A stretch of 64,000 bases of DNA from Brucella anthropi_A (GTDB taxonomy: Bacteria; Pseudomonadota; Alphaproteobacteria; Rhizobiales; Rhizobiaceae). Under the pieces are notes generated by a model. That model was not told the DNA's origin and did not search any database. It was given only the letters and a program-made list of their open reading frames with translations. How positions within the stretch are numbered: position 1 is the first letter of the stretch; the number at the start of each line of letters is the position of its first letter. The position numbers and the translations under genes were made by a program. The stretch covers positions 90,890 through 154,889 of the forward strand of contig NZ_LQBD01000007.1 of NCBI RefSeq assembly GCF_046630315.1, read 5' to 3'. Of the stretch, positions 15,840-24,303 are shown in pieces.

Positions 15840-17657
15840 TTACCCTTCGATTTCCTCTCGCAGCATTTCAAGCTCCAGCCATTCTTCTTCCATAGCGGCA
15901 TTTTCGGCGCGCTTCTTCTCAAGAAGATCGGCAGTCTTGGCAAAAAGCGCCGGGTCCTTGGCATAAAGCTGCGGATCGGCAAGCTTGCCTTCCAGCACCG
16001 CGATTTCCTTGGCCAGCGCATCCATCTTGCCCGGCAGGGTTTCGAGCGCGAATTTCTGCTTGTAGGAAAGCTTGCGCTTTTCCTCGCGCTTCTGCTGCGG
16101 TGCATCCTCGTACGGCTTTTCATCACTTTTGCCGCCGGAGGCCTTGACCGAGCGCCGGTTCAAAGCCTGTTCCTTGCGCTGCGCCATCATGTCGGCATAG
16201 CCGCCCGCATATTCCAGCCAGCGCCCGTCGCCTTCCGGTGCAATCACCGAGGTCACAGTGCGATCCAGAAAATCGCGGTCGTGGCTGACCAGAATGACCG
16301 TGCCGGGAAAACCTGCCACCAGTTCCTGCAACAGATCGAGCGTTTCCATGTCGAGATCGTTGGTGGGCTCGTCGAGGATGAGGAGGTTTGCTGGCCGCGC
16401 CAGAACGCGAGCCAGCATCAGGCGGGCACGTTCGCCGCCGGAAAGCTCGCGAATGGGCGTGCGCGCCTGTTCGGGCTGGAACAGGAAGTCCTTCATATAG
16501 GACACGACATGGCGCTGCTCGCCGTTGACGACAAGGCTTTCGCCGCGCCCGTCGGTCAGATAATGCGCCAGCGTCTCATCCAGATTAAGGCTTTCGCGCT
16601 TCTGGTCGAGTTCGGCCATTTCGAGATTGACGCCAAGCCGCAGCGTTCCGGAATCCGGCGCAAGCTTGCCGGTCAAAAGCGACAGAAGCGTCGTCTTTCC
16701 GGCGCCGTTCGGCCCGACAAGACCGATACGGTCGCCGCGCTGCACACGGATCGAAAAATCCTTGACCAGGACACGCTCGCCATAGGCCTTGTTGAGCCCC
16801 TTGGCTTCGATCACCAGCTTGCCGGATTCCTTAGCGTCGCTTGCCGCCAGAACCGCCGTTCCTTGTGCCTTGCGGTGATTGCGAAAATCGGCGCGCATGG
16901 AATGCAATTCACCGAGACGGCGCATATTGCGCTTGCGCCGCGCCGTCACACCATAGCGCAGCCAGTGCTCCTCGCGCGCAATCTGGCGTCCAAGCTTGTG
17001 GTGATCGCGCTCTTCCTCTTCCAGCACCTTGTCGCGCCATTCCTCGAAATGGCCAAAGCCCTGCTCCAGACGGCGCGTGATGCCCCGGTCGAGCCAGACG
17101 GTTGCCCGGCTGACATTTTCCAGAAAGCGCCGGTCATGCGAGATCAGAACGATGGCCGAGCGGATCTGGCGCAACTCGCCTTCCAGCCATTCGATGGTGG
17201 TGAGGTCCAGATGGTTGGTCGGCTCGTCCAGCAAAAGCACATCAGGCTGCGGCGCAATCACACGTGCAAGAGCAGCGCGGCGCGCCTCGCCACCGGACAG
17301 ATGATCGGGCTTTTCCTCTCCGGTCAGCCCCAGATGTTCCAGCAGATAGGTCACACGATGCGGATCGTCGGTCGGCCCCAGCCCCGCCTCGACATAGGCG
17401 CGGACATTGGCAAAGCCGTCCATATCCGGCACCTGCGGCAGGTAGCGCACCGTTGCGCCCGGATGCTTGAACACGTCGCCCGAGGTCGCTTCCACCATTC
17501 CGGCTGCGATTTTCAGCAAGGTGGACTTGCCCGAACCATTGCGCCCCACCAGCGCGATGCGGTCGCCTTCGCTCACCGAAAGGCTGGCATCCTCCAGAAG
17601 CGGTGTGCCGCCAAAGGTGAGCTTGATCTGGTCGAGGCGAAGGAGTGGTGGAGCCAT
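15840..17657 (-). CDS. ABC-F family ATPase (Uup-like)
   Basis: 605 residues, two ABC domains in one chain and no membrane segments. Walker A: GRNGSGKSTLL (near 39) and GPNGAGKTTLL (near 319). Signatures: LSGGEARRAAL and LSGGERARLML. Walker B: VLLLDEPTNHLD and LLILDEPTNDLD. The C-terminal coiled coil (about residues 530-605) is the Uup-type extension that binds branched DNA or ribosomes. ABC-F proteins act on the ribosome or, for Uup, limit tandem-repeat deletion. It converges on the aldo/keto reductase gene with a 24-bp gap. Confidence 0.9.
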   Translation of the reverse strand: MAPPLLRLDQIKLTFGGTPLLEDASLSVSEGDRIALVGRNGSGKSTLLKIAAGMVEATSGDVFKHPGATVRYLPQVPDMDGFANVRAYVEAGLGPTDDPHRVTYLLEHLGLTGEEKPDHLSGGEARRAALARVIAPQPDVLLLDEPTNHLDLTTIEWLEGELRQIRSAIVLISHDRRFLENVSRATVWLDRGITRRLEQGFGHFEEWRDKVLEEEERDHHKLGRQIAREEHWLRYGVTARRKRNMRRLGELHSMRADFRNHRKAQGTAVLAASDAKESGKLVIEAKGLNKAYGERVLVKDFSIRVQRGDRIGLVGPNGAGKTTLLSLLTGKLAPDSGTLRLGVNLEMAELDQKRESLNLDETLAHYLTDGRGESLVVNGEQRHVVSYMKDFLFQPEQARTPIRELSGGERARLMLARVLARPANLLILDEPTNDLDMETLDLLQELVAGFPGTVILVSHDRDFLDRTVTSVIAPEGDGRWLEYAGGYADMMAQRKEQALNRRSVKASGGKSDEKPYEDAPQQKREEKRKLSYKQKFALETLPGKMDALAKEIAVLEGKLADPQLYAKDPALFAKTADLLEKKRAENAAMEEEWLELEMLREEIEG

Positions 17658-17758
17658 GGTTCTCTTCGATAAACAGGGATTGAAAATTCCGCCCTGCTTG
17701 TCCGCGACAAAAGCCGTTCTGTCAAATGGAACGGCACGAAAAGACCCATGAAAAGCAA

Positions 17759-17782
17759 ACAGGCCGGGTTTCCCCGGCCTGT
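17759..17782 (-). terminator. Terminator of the glycine-zipper lipoprotein gene
   Basis: ACAGGCCGGG / CCCGGCCTGT, a perfect 10-bp stem with a 4-nt loop; followed on the minus strand by TTTGCTTTTC. Confidence 0.75.
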
Positions 17783-17804
17783 CGGCAAACTGATTATCCA
17801 GCGA

Positions 17805-17842
17805 TTACTGGCCCAGTTATTATTGGCCCAGCTATTACTGGC
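17805..17842. repeat. 15-bp tandem repeat over the stop codon of the lipoprotein gene
   Basis: TTACTGGCCCAGTTA, TTATTGGCCCAGCTA and a partial TTACTGGC run head to tail. The TAA stop of the lipoprotein lies in the third unit. A possible small VNTR. Confidence 0.55.
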
Positions 17843-18119
17843 AAGGCGCTTCGTAGACGCGGCCATACGGATCGCGATAGCGGCAATACTGCACGCCATT
17901 GCGGGTCTGGGCTGCACCCAGCAGCGTACCGGCAACCGCGCCGATCGCAGCACCCGTCAGAGCGCCGCGGCCATTGCCGCCGATTGCGCCACCGGCGAGA
18001 GCGCCGAGAGCCGCGCCGCCAACGCCATAACCGGCCGTGCGCTGTTCATTCGTCGTGCATGCAGCTGTAGAGAACGCAAGCACGCCGGCAACAGCAATCA
18101 TCGTAAGACGTGATTTCAT
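17835..18119 (-). CDS. Glycine-zipper lipoprotein (17-kDa surface antigen/OmpA-associated type)
   Basis: 94 residues. Signal sequence MKSRLTMIAVAGVLAFSTAAC ends in a cysteine at position 21 followed by TTNEQ, consistent with a lipoprotein although position -3 is Thr rather than Leu. The mature part is a glycine-zipper (GYGVGGAALGALAGGAIGG ... GAAIGAVAGTLLGA) then a short tail YCRYRDPYGRVYEAPC with two cysteines. Probably in the outer membrane. The ATG at 18119 is preceded by AGGAGATGTTTCA; upstream in-frame codons lack a site. Confidence 0.82.
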   Translation of the reverse strand: MKSRLTMIAVAGVLAFSTAACTTNEQRTAGYGVGGAALGALAGGAIGGNGRGALTGAAIGAVAGTLLGAAQTRNGVQYCRYRDPYGRVYEAPCQ

Positions 18120-18252
18120 TGAAACATCTCCTACAAGAGTTGAACTAATCACCGACTTTGCGTCCCCAATTTCGGCGTAAGCAGATGACACCCGCTTGGC
18201 TCATTTACAATACGTTTCGCCTGCCAGCGTCAAGCTCTTTCGATTGATAAGG

Positions 18253-18909
18253 TTAGCAGCTACAGTTCGGTGTTTCCTCCATCACCAAGTTGGCGATAAG
18301 TATCGCCAATCCAGAATGCGCAGTAACGCGAAGTGTTCCACGCACAACGTTGGAAACTGTCCATGAAGAGCCGAATGGCAACGTCACATTATCTAACGGC
18401 CACTCTGCATTTGTGATCGAAAGGCCTTCGACAGTGCTGAAATTAATCACGCTGAACGGCGTTCCGTCCGGAAAGTCATACACATAATCTCCAGGCGGCA
18501 AGGGCCAGGCTTCCTCGGCTCCGCTGGACAGAAGCACATTCCGCCCTTTTGCGGCCTGCGCGGTCGCCATGGTCAGATGCAGAAGCGTGTGATCGGTGCG
18601 CTGCCCGCCGAAGGCGCCGCAAAGGATCACCCGGTCCGCCCCCCGCGCATAGGCCTCCTCGAAGGCCAGTTCCCCGTCCGTCATGTCCTTGGCGGATGGA
18701 AATCGCTGCTGCGGCACGTGTTCATACTGCACCCGTAGCTCGGCCGAGGCCGAATCGAAATCGCCGAGCCACAATTCCGGTTCGACGCCAAGCGCCGCCG
18801 CATGGCGAATACCGCTATCGGCAGCCAGAACCCGCGCGCCCGCGATCTGGCGCTTGAGGCGATCGGTCACGGTGAGATCGCCGCCGAGAAGAATGACGAA
18901 TGTGCTCAT
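18253..18909 (-). CDS. thiN: Thiamine pyrophosphokinase (thiamine diphosphokinase)
   Basis: 218 residues. Transfers pyrophosphate from ATP to thiamine, making TPP. The catalytic LGDFDSASAEL segment (near residue 52) and GAFGGQRTDHTLLHL (near 97) are hallmarks of the family; the C-terminal beta domain (GTPFSVINFSTVEGLSITNAEWPL, SNVVRGTLRVTAHSG) binds thiamine. The start MSTFVILLGG is taken from the family; longer in-frame sequence runs back through the TPP riboswitch on the other strand and is not coding. Divergent from the thiamine uptake operon, so salvage and activation sit together. Confidence 0.92.
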   Translation of the reverse strand: MSTFVILLGGDLTVTDRLKRQIAGARVLAADSGIRHAAALGVEPELWLGDFDSASAELRVQYEHVPQQRFPSAKDMTDGELAFEEAYARGADRVILCGAFGGQRTDHTLLHLTMATAQAAKGRNVLLSSGAEEAWPLPPGDYVYDFPDGTPFSVINFSTVEGLSITNAEWPLDNVTLPFGSSWTVSNVVRGTLRVTAHSGLAILIANLVMEETPNCSC

Positions 18910-19020
18910 AAGCCGCTCATAACACGGGCAAATCCCCGCAGGAAGCCTGCATTCGTTGCCATTGCCTCCCCCCGAAAGATTATTGCCCTTGCCGTTGCGA
19001 AAGATTATTGTCGCAACCGC

Positions 19021-19168
19021 TCTAACGGGGTGCCGTCTGCTTGCGCGGATGGCTGAGAGGCCCAAAGGCATTTCCAGCAAAAGTGTGAAACGGTTTTGCG
19101 TCCGGAAATGCGTCAAAAACGGCCAACCCGCTGAACCTGATCCGGTTTGCACCGGCGGAGGGATTAGA
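19021..19168 (+). ncRNA. TPP riboswitch (THI element) controlling thiBPQ
   Basis: The conserved blocks are in order: GGGGTGCC (19027), GGCTGAGA (19051), ACCCGCTGAACCTGATC (from 19126), then the GGTTTGCACC stem and GGAGGGA. The closing stem P1 pairs TCTAA (19021) with TTAGA (19164). The P3 arm GGCC/GGCC (19059 and 19121) is extended by an inserted palindromic repeat. The aptamer ends 54 nt before the thiB ATG. Repression by TPP, most likely at the ribosome site, is expected. Confidence 0.93.
19068..19111. repeat. Palindromic repeat inside P3 of the TPP riboswitch
   Basis: Outer arms GCATTTCC / GGAAATGC. The first 18 nt (19068-19085) and the last 15 nt (19098-19112) are identical to the ends of the element at 47435-47524. 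It is a member of a dispersed palindromic family, also seen inverted at 5503-5549. Confidence 0.8.
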
Positions 19169-19222
19169 TGCTCCATAAACGGCGCTCGATCCTCTTGTAG
19201 TACAAAGAAAGGAAGTGCCGTG

Positions 19223-20227
19223 ATGCGGCTTTTATCTTTGCTGGCTTTTTCGTTTTCCGCGGCCATCGCTTTCACACCTTCGGCGCAGGCGAAGGACAAG
19301 CTCACCGTCTATACCTATGACAGTTTCGTTTCCGAATGGGGACCGGGACCGAAGGTCAAGGAAAACTTCGAGAAGGAATGCGGCTGCGAAGTCGAATGGG
19401 TTGCCTCCGCCGACGGTGTGGCCCTGCTCAACCGTCTCAAGCTTGAAGGCAGCAATAGCAAGGCCGATATCGTCCTCGGCCTCGATACCAATCTGACGAC
19501 CGAGGCGCGTGCTACCGGATTTTTTGCACCAAGCGGCATAGACCAGAGCAATGTGAACGTGCCGGGCGGTTTCAAGGACGATATCTTCGTTCCCTATGAT
19601 TACGGTTATTTCGCCGTGGTCTACGATTCGGAAAAGCTGCCCAATCCCCCTGAAAGCCTGAAGGAACTCGTCGAAGGAGACCCCTCGCAGAAGATCGTGC
19701 TGCAGGACCCGCGCACATCGACACCGGGGCTTGGCATGCTGCTCTGGATGAAATCGGTCTATGGCGACGAGGCGGAAGCGGCCTGGCAGAAACTGCAAAA
19801 GCGCATCCTGACCGTCACGCCCGGCTGGTCGGAGGCTTATGGCCTCTTCACCAAGGGCGAAGCGCCGATGGTATTGTCCTATACCACCTCTCCCGCCTAC
19901 CACATGATCGCGGAAAAGACGGATCGCTATAAGGCTCTTGCCTATCCGGAAGGCAATTATCTTCAGATCGAGCTGGCCGCCCAGACCACGACCGGCGCGA
20001 AAAATCCGCTGGCGCAAAAGTTTCTCGCCTTCATGACCGGCCCCGGTTTCCAGGATGTCATTCCTGAAACCAACTGGATGTACCCGGCCGGCAAGACGTC
20101 CACCCCGCTTCCAGCCGCCTTCGACGCGCTGCCGAAGCCGGAAAAGACGCTCCGCCTGCCTTCCGACGAGGTGGCCAGGAACCGCAAGTCATGGGTCGAT
20201 GAATGGTTGGCCGCAACCAGTCGATGA
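19223..20227 (+). CDS. thiB: Thiamine ABC transporter, substrate-binding protein
   Basis: 334 residues. Sec signal peptide LLSLLAFSFSAAIAFTPSAQA, then KDKLTVYTYDSFVSEWGPGPKV, the hallmark start of ThiB/TbpA. It captures thiamine, TMP or TPP in the periplasm for ThiP/ThiQ. The ATG at 19223 follows AAAGGAAG, 54 nt after the TPP riboswitch. The stop overlaps the thiP ATG (ATGA). Confidence 0.95.
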   Translation: MRLLSLLAFSFSAAIAFTPSAQAKDKLTVYTYDSFVSEWGPGPKVKENFEKECGCEVEWVASADGVALLNRLKLEGSNSKADIVLGLDTNLTTEARATGFFAPSGIDQSNVNVPGGFKDDIFVPYDYGYFAVVYDSEKLPNPPESLKELVEGDPSQKIVLQDPRTSTPGLGMLLWMKSVYGDEAEAAWQKLQKRILTVTPGWSEAYGLFTKGEAPMVLSYTTSPAYHMIAEKTDRYKALAYPEGNYLQIELAAQTTTGAKNPLAQKFLAFMTGPGFQDVIPETNWMYPAGKTSTPLPAAFDALPKPEKTLRLPSDEVARNRKSWVDEWLAATSR

Positions 20228-21849
20228 CGGCATTTTTGGCACGCCTCCGCCTGAAAGGCATATCCGCCGCCAGACCCGCCGCGGGCATGATGGCGCTTGT
20301 CTTTCTGGTGGTGCTCGCCGGTGGTGCGCTCGTCGCACTGGCATTCGAAGCGGGCAGCGGCGGTTTCGACGCTGCTGCCAATTTCGACACCTATCTGTGG
20401 CGGGTTGCCCACTTCACGATCATGCAGGCCATCGCTTCGAGCCTGCTTTCCGTGCTGTTTGCGATACCCGTCGCGCGCGCGCTTTATGCCGAAGCCGACT
20501 TTTGGGGACGCGGGCTGATCCTGCGCCTGTTTGCCCTGCCGCTTGCCCTGCCTGCGCTGGTCGCCGTGCTCGGCGTCACCAGCATCTATGGCCGCAACGG
20601 TTTCATTGCCCACCTGTCCGAAACCGCGGGCCATCCATTCCAGCCGGATATTTACGGCATTACGGGCATCCTGATCGCCCATGTCTTCTTCAACATGCCG
20701 CTCGCAGTCCGTCTCATTCTGGCGGGTTATGAATCCATACCGGCCGATTACTGGAAGCTTGCCGCACAGCTTGGCATGGGCAATCGAGCGCGCTTCCGCC
20801 TCATCGAATGGCCCGTGATCCGGCGCAATCTGCCGGGCATGATCGGTTTGATCTTCATGCTCTGCGTGACGAGCTTCACGACCGTGCTGACACTCGGCGG
20901 CGGCCCCCGCGCCACCACGCTGGAAGTCGCAATCTACCAAAGCCTGCATTTCGATTTCGATCCAGGCCGCGCCGTCGCGCTCACCTTCACGCAGCTTGTG
21001 CTGACATTGCTTGTCCTTCTGGCCCTGCGCCTGACCGGAAGGCCATCGGAGGAAGCCTTCACCCATCAGGCCACGCCGCGACGCTACGGCAAGGCGTCCA
21101 CGGCTGAGCGCATTTCGAACATCGTCATCATCGGGACAGGCTTTCTCTATGTCGCGCTGCCGATTGCAGGCGTGGTGATTTCCGGCCTTGCCGCCGATCT
21201 TGTGCGACTATTGACGGAACGGACCGTCTGGCGCGCGATCGGCACCAGTCTGGCGCTCGGCTTTTGCGCAGCTTTGCTGTCGGTCCTTCTGTCACTGGCA
21301 CTCGTGTCGGCGCGCGAGGCCGTGAAAAAGCGCAAGCTCGCCAATATTTTCGACACCGGCGCCAGCCTCATCCTCGTCATGCCGCCCATCGTGATCGGCG
21401 CGGGCTGGTTCATCCTGCTTCGTCATTTCACCGATCCGTTTGCGATGGCGCCATTCATGGTCGTCACAGTCAATGCGGCCATGGCCATGCCCTTTGCCGT
21501 GCGCCTTCTGCGGCCCGCCTGGGACACGGCGGCGAGCCGCCACAACCGGCTTTGCGCACAATTGGGCATTCGCGGCCTCAACCGTTTCCGGCTCATCGAC
21601 TGGCCTTCGATCCGCAGGCCTTTCGGAATGGCCTTCGCCTTTGCCATGGCGCTTTCCCTTGGCGACCTCGGCACGATTGCCCTTTTCGGCAGTGATGCGC
21701 TTTTGACGCTGCCCTATCTCCTCTTGCAGCGGATGGGCAGCTATCGCACATTCGACGCGGCAGGTCTGGCGCTCATCCTCGGGCTGCTTTGCCTCGCGCT
21801 GATGATGATCGCAGATCGCGCATCCCGAAAGGAAACGCCTTCTCCATGA
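20224..21849 (+). CDS. thiP: Thiamine ABC transporter, fused permease
   Basis: 541 residues from the ATG overlapping the thiB stop; an alternative in-frame ATG is at 20203. Two homologous permease halves, each about six membrane helices, with EAA-type loops (YWKLAAQLGMGNRARFRLIEWP near 180 and HNRLCAQLGIRGLNRFRLIDWP near 445) that dock on ThiQ. This doubled arrangement is typical of ThiP. Overlaps thiQ by 4 bp. Confidence 0.95.
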   Translation: MTAFLARLRLKGISAARPAAGMMALVFLVVLAGGALVALAFEAGSGGFDAAANFDTYLWRVAHFTIMQAIASSLLSVLFAIPVARALYAEADFWGRGLILRLFALPLALPALVAVLGVTSIYGRNGFIAHLSETAGHPFQPDIYGITGILIAHVFFNMPLAVRLILAGYESIPADYWKLAAQLGMGNRARFRLIEWPVIRRNLPGMIGLIFMLCVTSFTTVLTLGGGPRATTLEVAIYQSLHFDFDPGRAVALTFTQLVLTLLVLLALRLTGRPSEEAFTHQATPRRYGKASTAERISNIVIIGTGFLYVALPIAGVVISGLAADLVRLLTERTVWRAIGTSLALGFCAALLSVLLSLALVSAREAVKKRKLANIFDTGASLILVMPPIVIGAGWFILLRHFTDPFAMAPFMVVTVNAAMAMPFAVRLLRPAWDTAASRHNRLCAQLGIRGLNRFRLIDWPSIRRPFGMAFAFAMALSLGDLGTIALFGSDALLTLPYLLLQRMGSYRTFDAAGLALILGLLCLALMMIADRASRKETPSP

Positions 21850-22613
21850 ATGCCCGCTCCATGAATACCCGAATGAACACCGTTGCCGAAATTCGCCTTG
21901 ATGAGGTTCGCTTCAGCTATGGCGAAACCGCCATGCATTTCGATGCGGTGATAAGGGGCGGGACCATTGCTGCGATTGTCGGGCCAAGCGGTTCGGGCAA
22001 GTCGACACTTCTCAACCTGATTGCCGGGTTCGAATTTCCGCAATCCGGCCGCATCCTGATCGGCGGCAGGGACGTCAGCCATCTTTCCCCGGCAGACCGG
22101 CCTGTTTCAATGGTGTTTCAGGAAAACAACCTGTTTGCCCATCTGAGCGTGGAACAGAATGTCGGCCTCGGACGCTCACCGAACCTGAAGCTCACCGCAA
22201 AAGACCGCGCCGACATAGCGCAGGCTCTGTCGCGCGTCGGACTGGACGGCAAGGAACAGCGCAAGCCCGAAGCCCTGTCCGGCGGTGAACGCCAGCGCGT
22301 GGCGATTGCCCGCGCCCTCATCCGCCAGCGCCCGGTGCTCCTGCTGGATGAGGCCTTCGCCTCGCTTGGGCCCGCCCTGCGCCACCAGATGCTGGATCTG
22401 GTCAGGGCGCTTCAACTGGAAACCGGCATGACGGTGCTGATGGTCACGCACACGCCGGAAGACGCGCTTTATCTCGATGCATCTCTGCTTTTTCTCGATG
22501 CTGGCCGGATTTCCGCCATAGGCCCCGCCGCGGAACTGCTGTCGCCGACTGGACCGGAAGCATTGCGGCACTATATCGGCGAAAAGCGGAATTCGGTGCC
22601 GGACCTCAAATAG
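21846..22613 (+). CDS. thiQ: Thiamine ABC transporter, ATP-binding protein
   Basis: 255 residues from the ATG overlapping the thiP stop. Walker A GPSGSGKSTLL, signature LSGGERQRVAIARAL, Walker B VLLLDEAFASLGP where most ThiQ proteins have DEPFSALDP, so the D-loop region is slightly divergent. Energises ThiBP. Last gene of the riboswitch-controlled operon. Confidence 0.93.
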   Translation: MNARSMNTRMNTVAEIRLDEVRFSYGETAMHFDAVIRGGTIAAIVGPSGSGKSTLLNLIAGFEFPQSGRILIGGRDVSHLSPADRPVSMVFQENNLFAHLSVEQNVGLGRSPNLKLTAKDRADIAQALSRVGLDGKEQRKPEALSGGERQRVAIARALIRQRPVLLLDEAFASLGPALRHQMLDLVRALQLETGMTVLMVTHTPEDALYLDASLLFLDAGRISAIGPAAELLSPTGPEALRHYIGEKRNSVPDLK

Positions 22614-22764
22614 AGTTACGATCGCGGACATATTTTGTTCGCAATCTCTCGGAAGAACCGGCTAGAGATTTCTTGTACTGCCTTGGACGGCTTGTACCTG
22701 TTCTGGTCTGTGGCTAGATTTGGCCGTGGATCACGCGATCTGATTCAAAAGCGAGGATAAAATA

Positions 22765-24297
22765 CTGTTCCGTCAATCGACCCGTTCCCGGGCTTTCCTG
22801 TGTCTACCCCTATCCCTGCCAGAATGGACGCAGCAAAATTGGCGGAAACCAGCCATCGGTCTTGGCTTGCTTGCCGTTGCCGTGATTTCAGGTTGCCAGT
22901 CGATCAATTCCAGCAAGGATCTGGGGCTGCAGCCATCCGACAATCCGGTGACGGTCGACAATGTGACGCGCAACGACCGGCTGGCGCAGATCGGCGCCCA
23001 GCAGCATCCGCGCATCCTCGCCACCTATGGCGGCGAATACAAGGATCAGAAGCTTGAGCGCATGGTGGCCAAGATCGTCGGCAAGCTGACGACCGTGACC
23101 GACAAGCCGGACCAGACCTATCGCATCACCATTCTCGACAGTCCCAACATCAATGCCTTCGCATTGCCGGGCGGCTATCTCTATGTCACGCGCGGCCTGC
23201 TTGCGCTTGCCAACGACTCCTCCGAAGTCGCGGCTGTGATCGCCCACGAAATGGGCCATGTCATCGCCAATCACGGCATTTTGCGGCAGGAAAAGGAAGC
23301 CGAGACGGCCATTGCCGGGCGTGTGGCCAGCGAAGTGCTGCATAATGAATCCGCCAGCCGCGAGGAAGCGCTGCGCGGCAAGCTGCGGCTGGCCCAGTTC
23401 TCGCGCAATCAGGAATTGCAGGCCGATGCCATCGGCATCAAGATGATCGGCGAAGCCGGTTACGATCCATTCGCTTCGGCCCGTTTCCTGCAATCGATGG
23501 AAGCCTATACGGGGTTCCGTTCGGTTTCGGGCGCAACCGATGCCAGCCTCGACTTTCTTGCAAGCCATCCGGCAACGCCGCAGCGCATCCAGCTTGCGCT
23601 CGGTCATGCGCGCCGTATCGGCGCGCCGGGCGTCGGCACGACGGATCGCGATTCGTTCCTCAACGGTATTGACGGCCTTCTCTACGGCGATTCCCCCAAT
23701 GAGGGCTATGTCCGCGAACAGACCTTCATCCATCCGAAGCTCGGCGTCACCTTCCGCGCACCGGATGGCTTCACCATCGACAATTCGGCCAATGCGGTCA
23801 TGGCCAGCGGCCCCGGCGAAGTTGCCATCCGCTTTGACGGCGCATCCCTTCCAGCCGGGTCAAACCTTGCCGACTATATCCGCTCCGGTTGGGTGACGGG
23901 GCTCGACGACAGCTCGATCCGGTCCACGACCATCAACGGCTTGCCTGCCGCGACCGCACGCGCGAGCGCCGACCGGTGGCAGTTCGACATCGTGGTCATC
24001 GGCGCCAACAACAAGGTCTATCGCTTCCTGACCGCAGCGCCGAAAGGCAGCAGCGCCCTTTTGCCTGCTGCACAGGCCGTCACGCAGTCCTTCCGCCTGC
24101 TGTCGCCCGAGGAACAGAACGCCATCAAGCCGCTTCGCATCCGCGTTGTGACGGTGAAGCCGGGCGACACCCTGGCCAGCCTGTCGGCCCGCATGCAGGG
24201 CACCACCCGCAAGCTGGAACTGTTCCGCCTTCTCAATGCCATGTCGGCGGGAGAAACCGTTTCGGTCGGCGACCGCGTGAAACTCATCAGCGAATAG
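22765..24297 (+). CDS. M48-family zinc metalloprotease, lipoprotein with LysM-like C-terminus
   Basis: The peptidase domain carries HEMGHVIANHG (HExxH) and the third zinc ligand region NQELQADAIGIKMI, as in BepA/YfgC-type envelope quality-control proteases. A hydrophobic leader GLGLLAVAVISGCQS ends in a lipobox. The C-terminal 50 residues, VVTVKPGDTLASLSARM, resemble a LysM peptidoglycan-binding repeat. The start is uncertain: no ATG or GTG precedes the leader in frame. CTG at 22765, 7 nt after GAGGA, would give a normal signal peptide; TTG at 22867 would cut it short. About 510 residues if 22765 is used. Confidence 0.82.
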   Translation: MFRQSTRSRAFLCLPLSLPEWTQQNWRKPAIGLGLLAVAVISGCQSINSSKDLGLQPSDNPVTVDNVTRNDRLAQIGAQQHPRILATYGGEYKDQKLERMVAKIVGKLTTVTDKPDQTYRITILDSPNINAFALPGGYLYVTRGLLALANDSSEVAAVIAHEMGHVIANHGILRQEKEAETAIAGRVASEVLHNESASREEALRGKLRLAQFSRNQELQADAIGIKMIGEAGYDPFASARFLQSMEAYTGFRSVSGATDASLDFLASHPATPQRIQLALGHARRIGAPGVGTTDRDSFLNGIDGLLYGDSPNEGYVREQTFIHPKLGVTFRAPDGFTIDNSANAVMASGPGEVAIRFDGASLPAGSNLADYIRSGWVTGLDDSSIRSTTINGLPAATARASADRWQFDIVVIGANNKVYRFLTAAPKGSSALLPAAQAVTQSFRLLSPEEQNAIKPLRIRVVTVKPGDTLASLSARMQGTTRKLELFRLLNAMSAGETVSVGDRVKLISE

Positions 24298-24303
24298 GCC
24301 GTG

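Noticed and set aside
16281..17672. 463-codon plus-strand frame antisense to the ABC-F ATPase gene
   Set aside because: No domain; the opposite strand carries two complete ABC cassettes.
18910..19305. N-terminal extension of thiN by 132 codons
   Set aside because: It reads through the complementary strand of the TPP riboswitch and its repeat; the family start is MSTFVILLGG at 18909.
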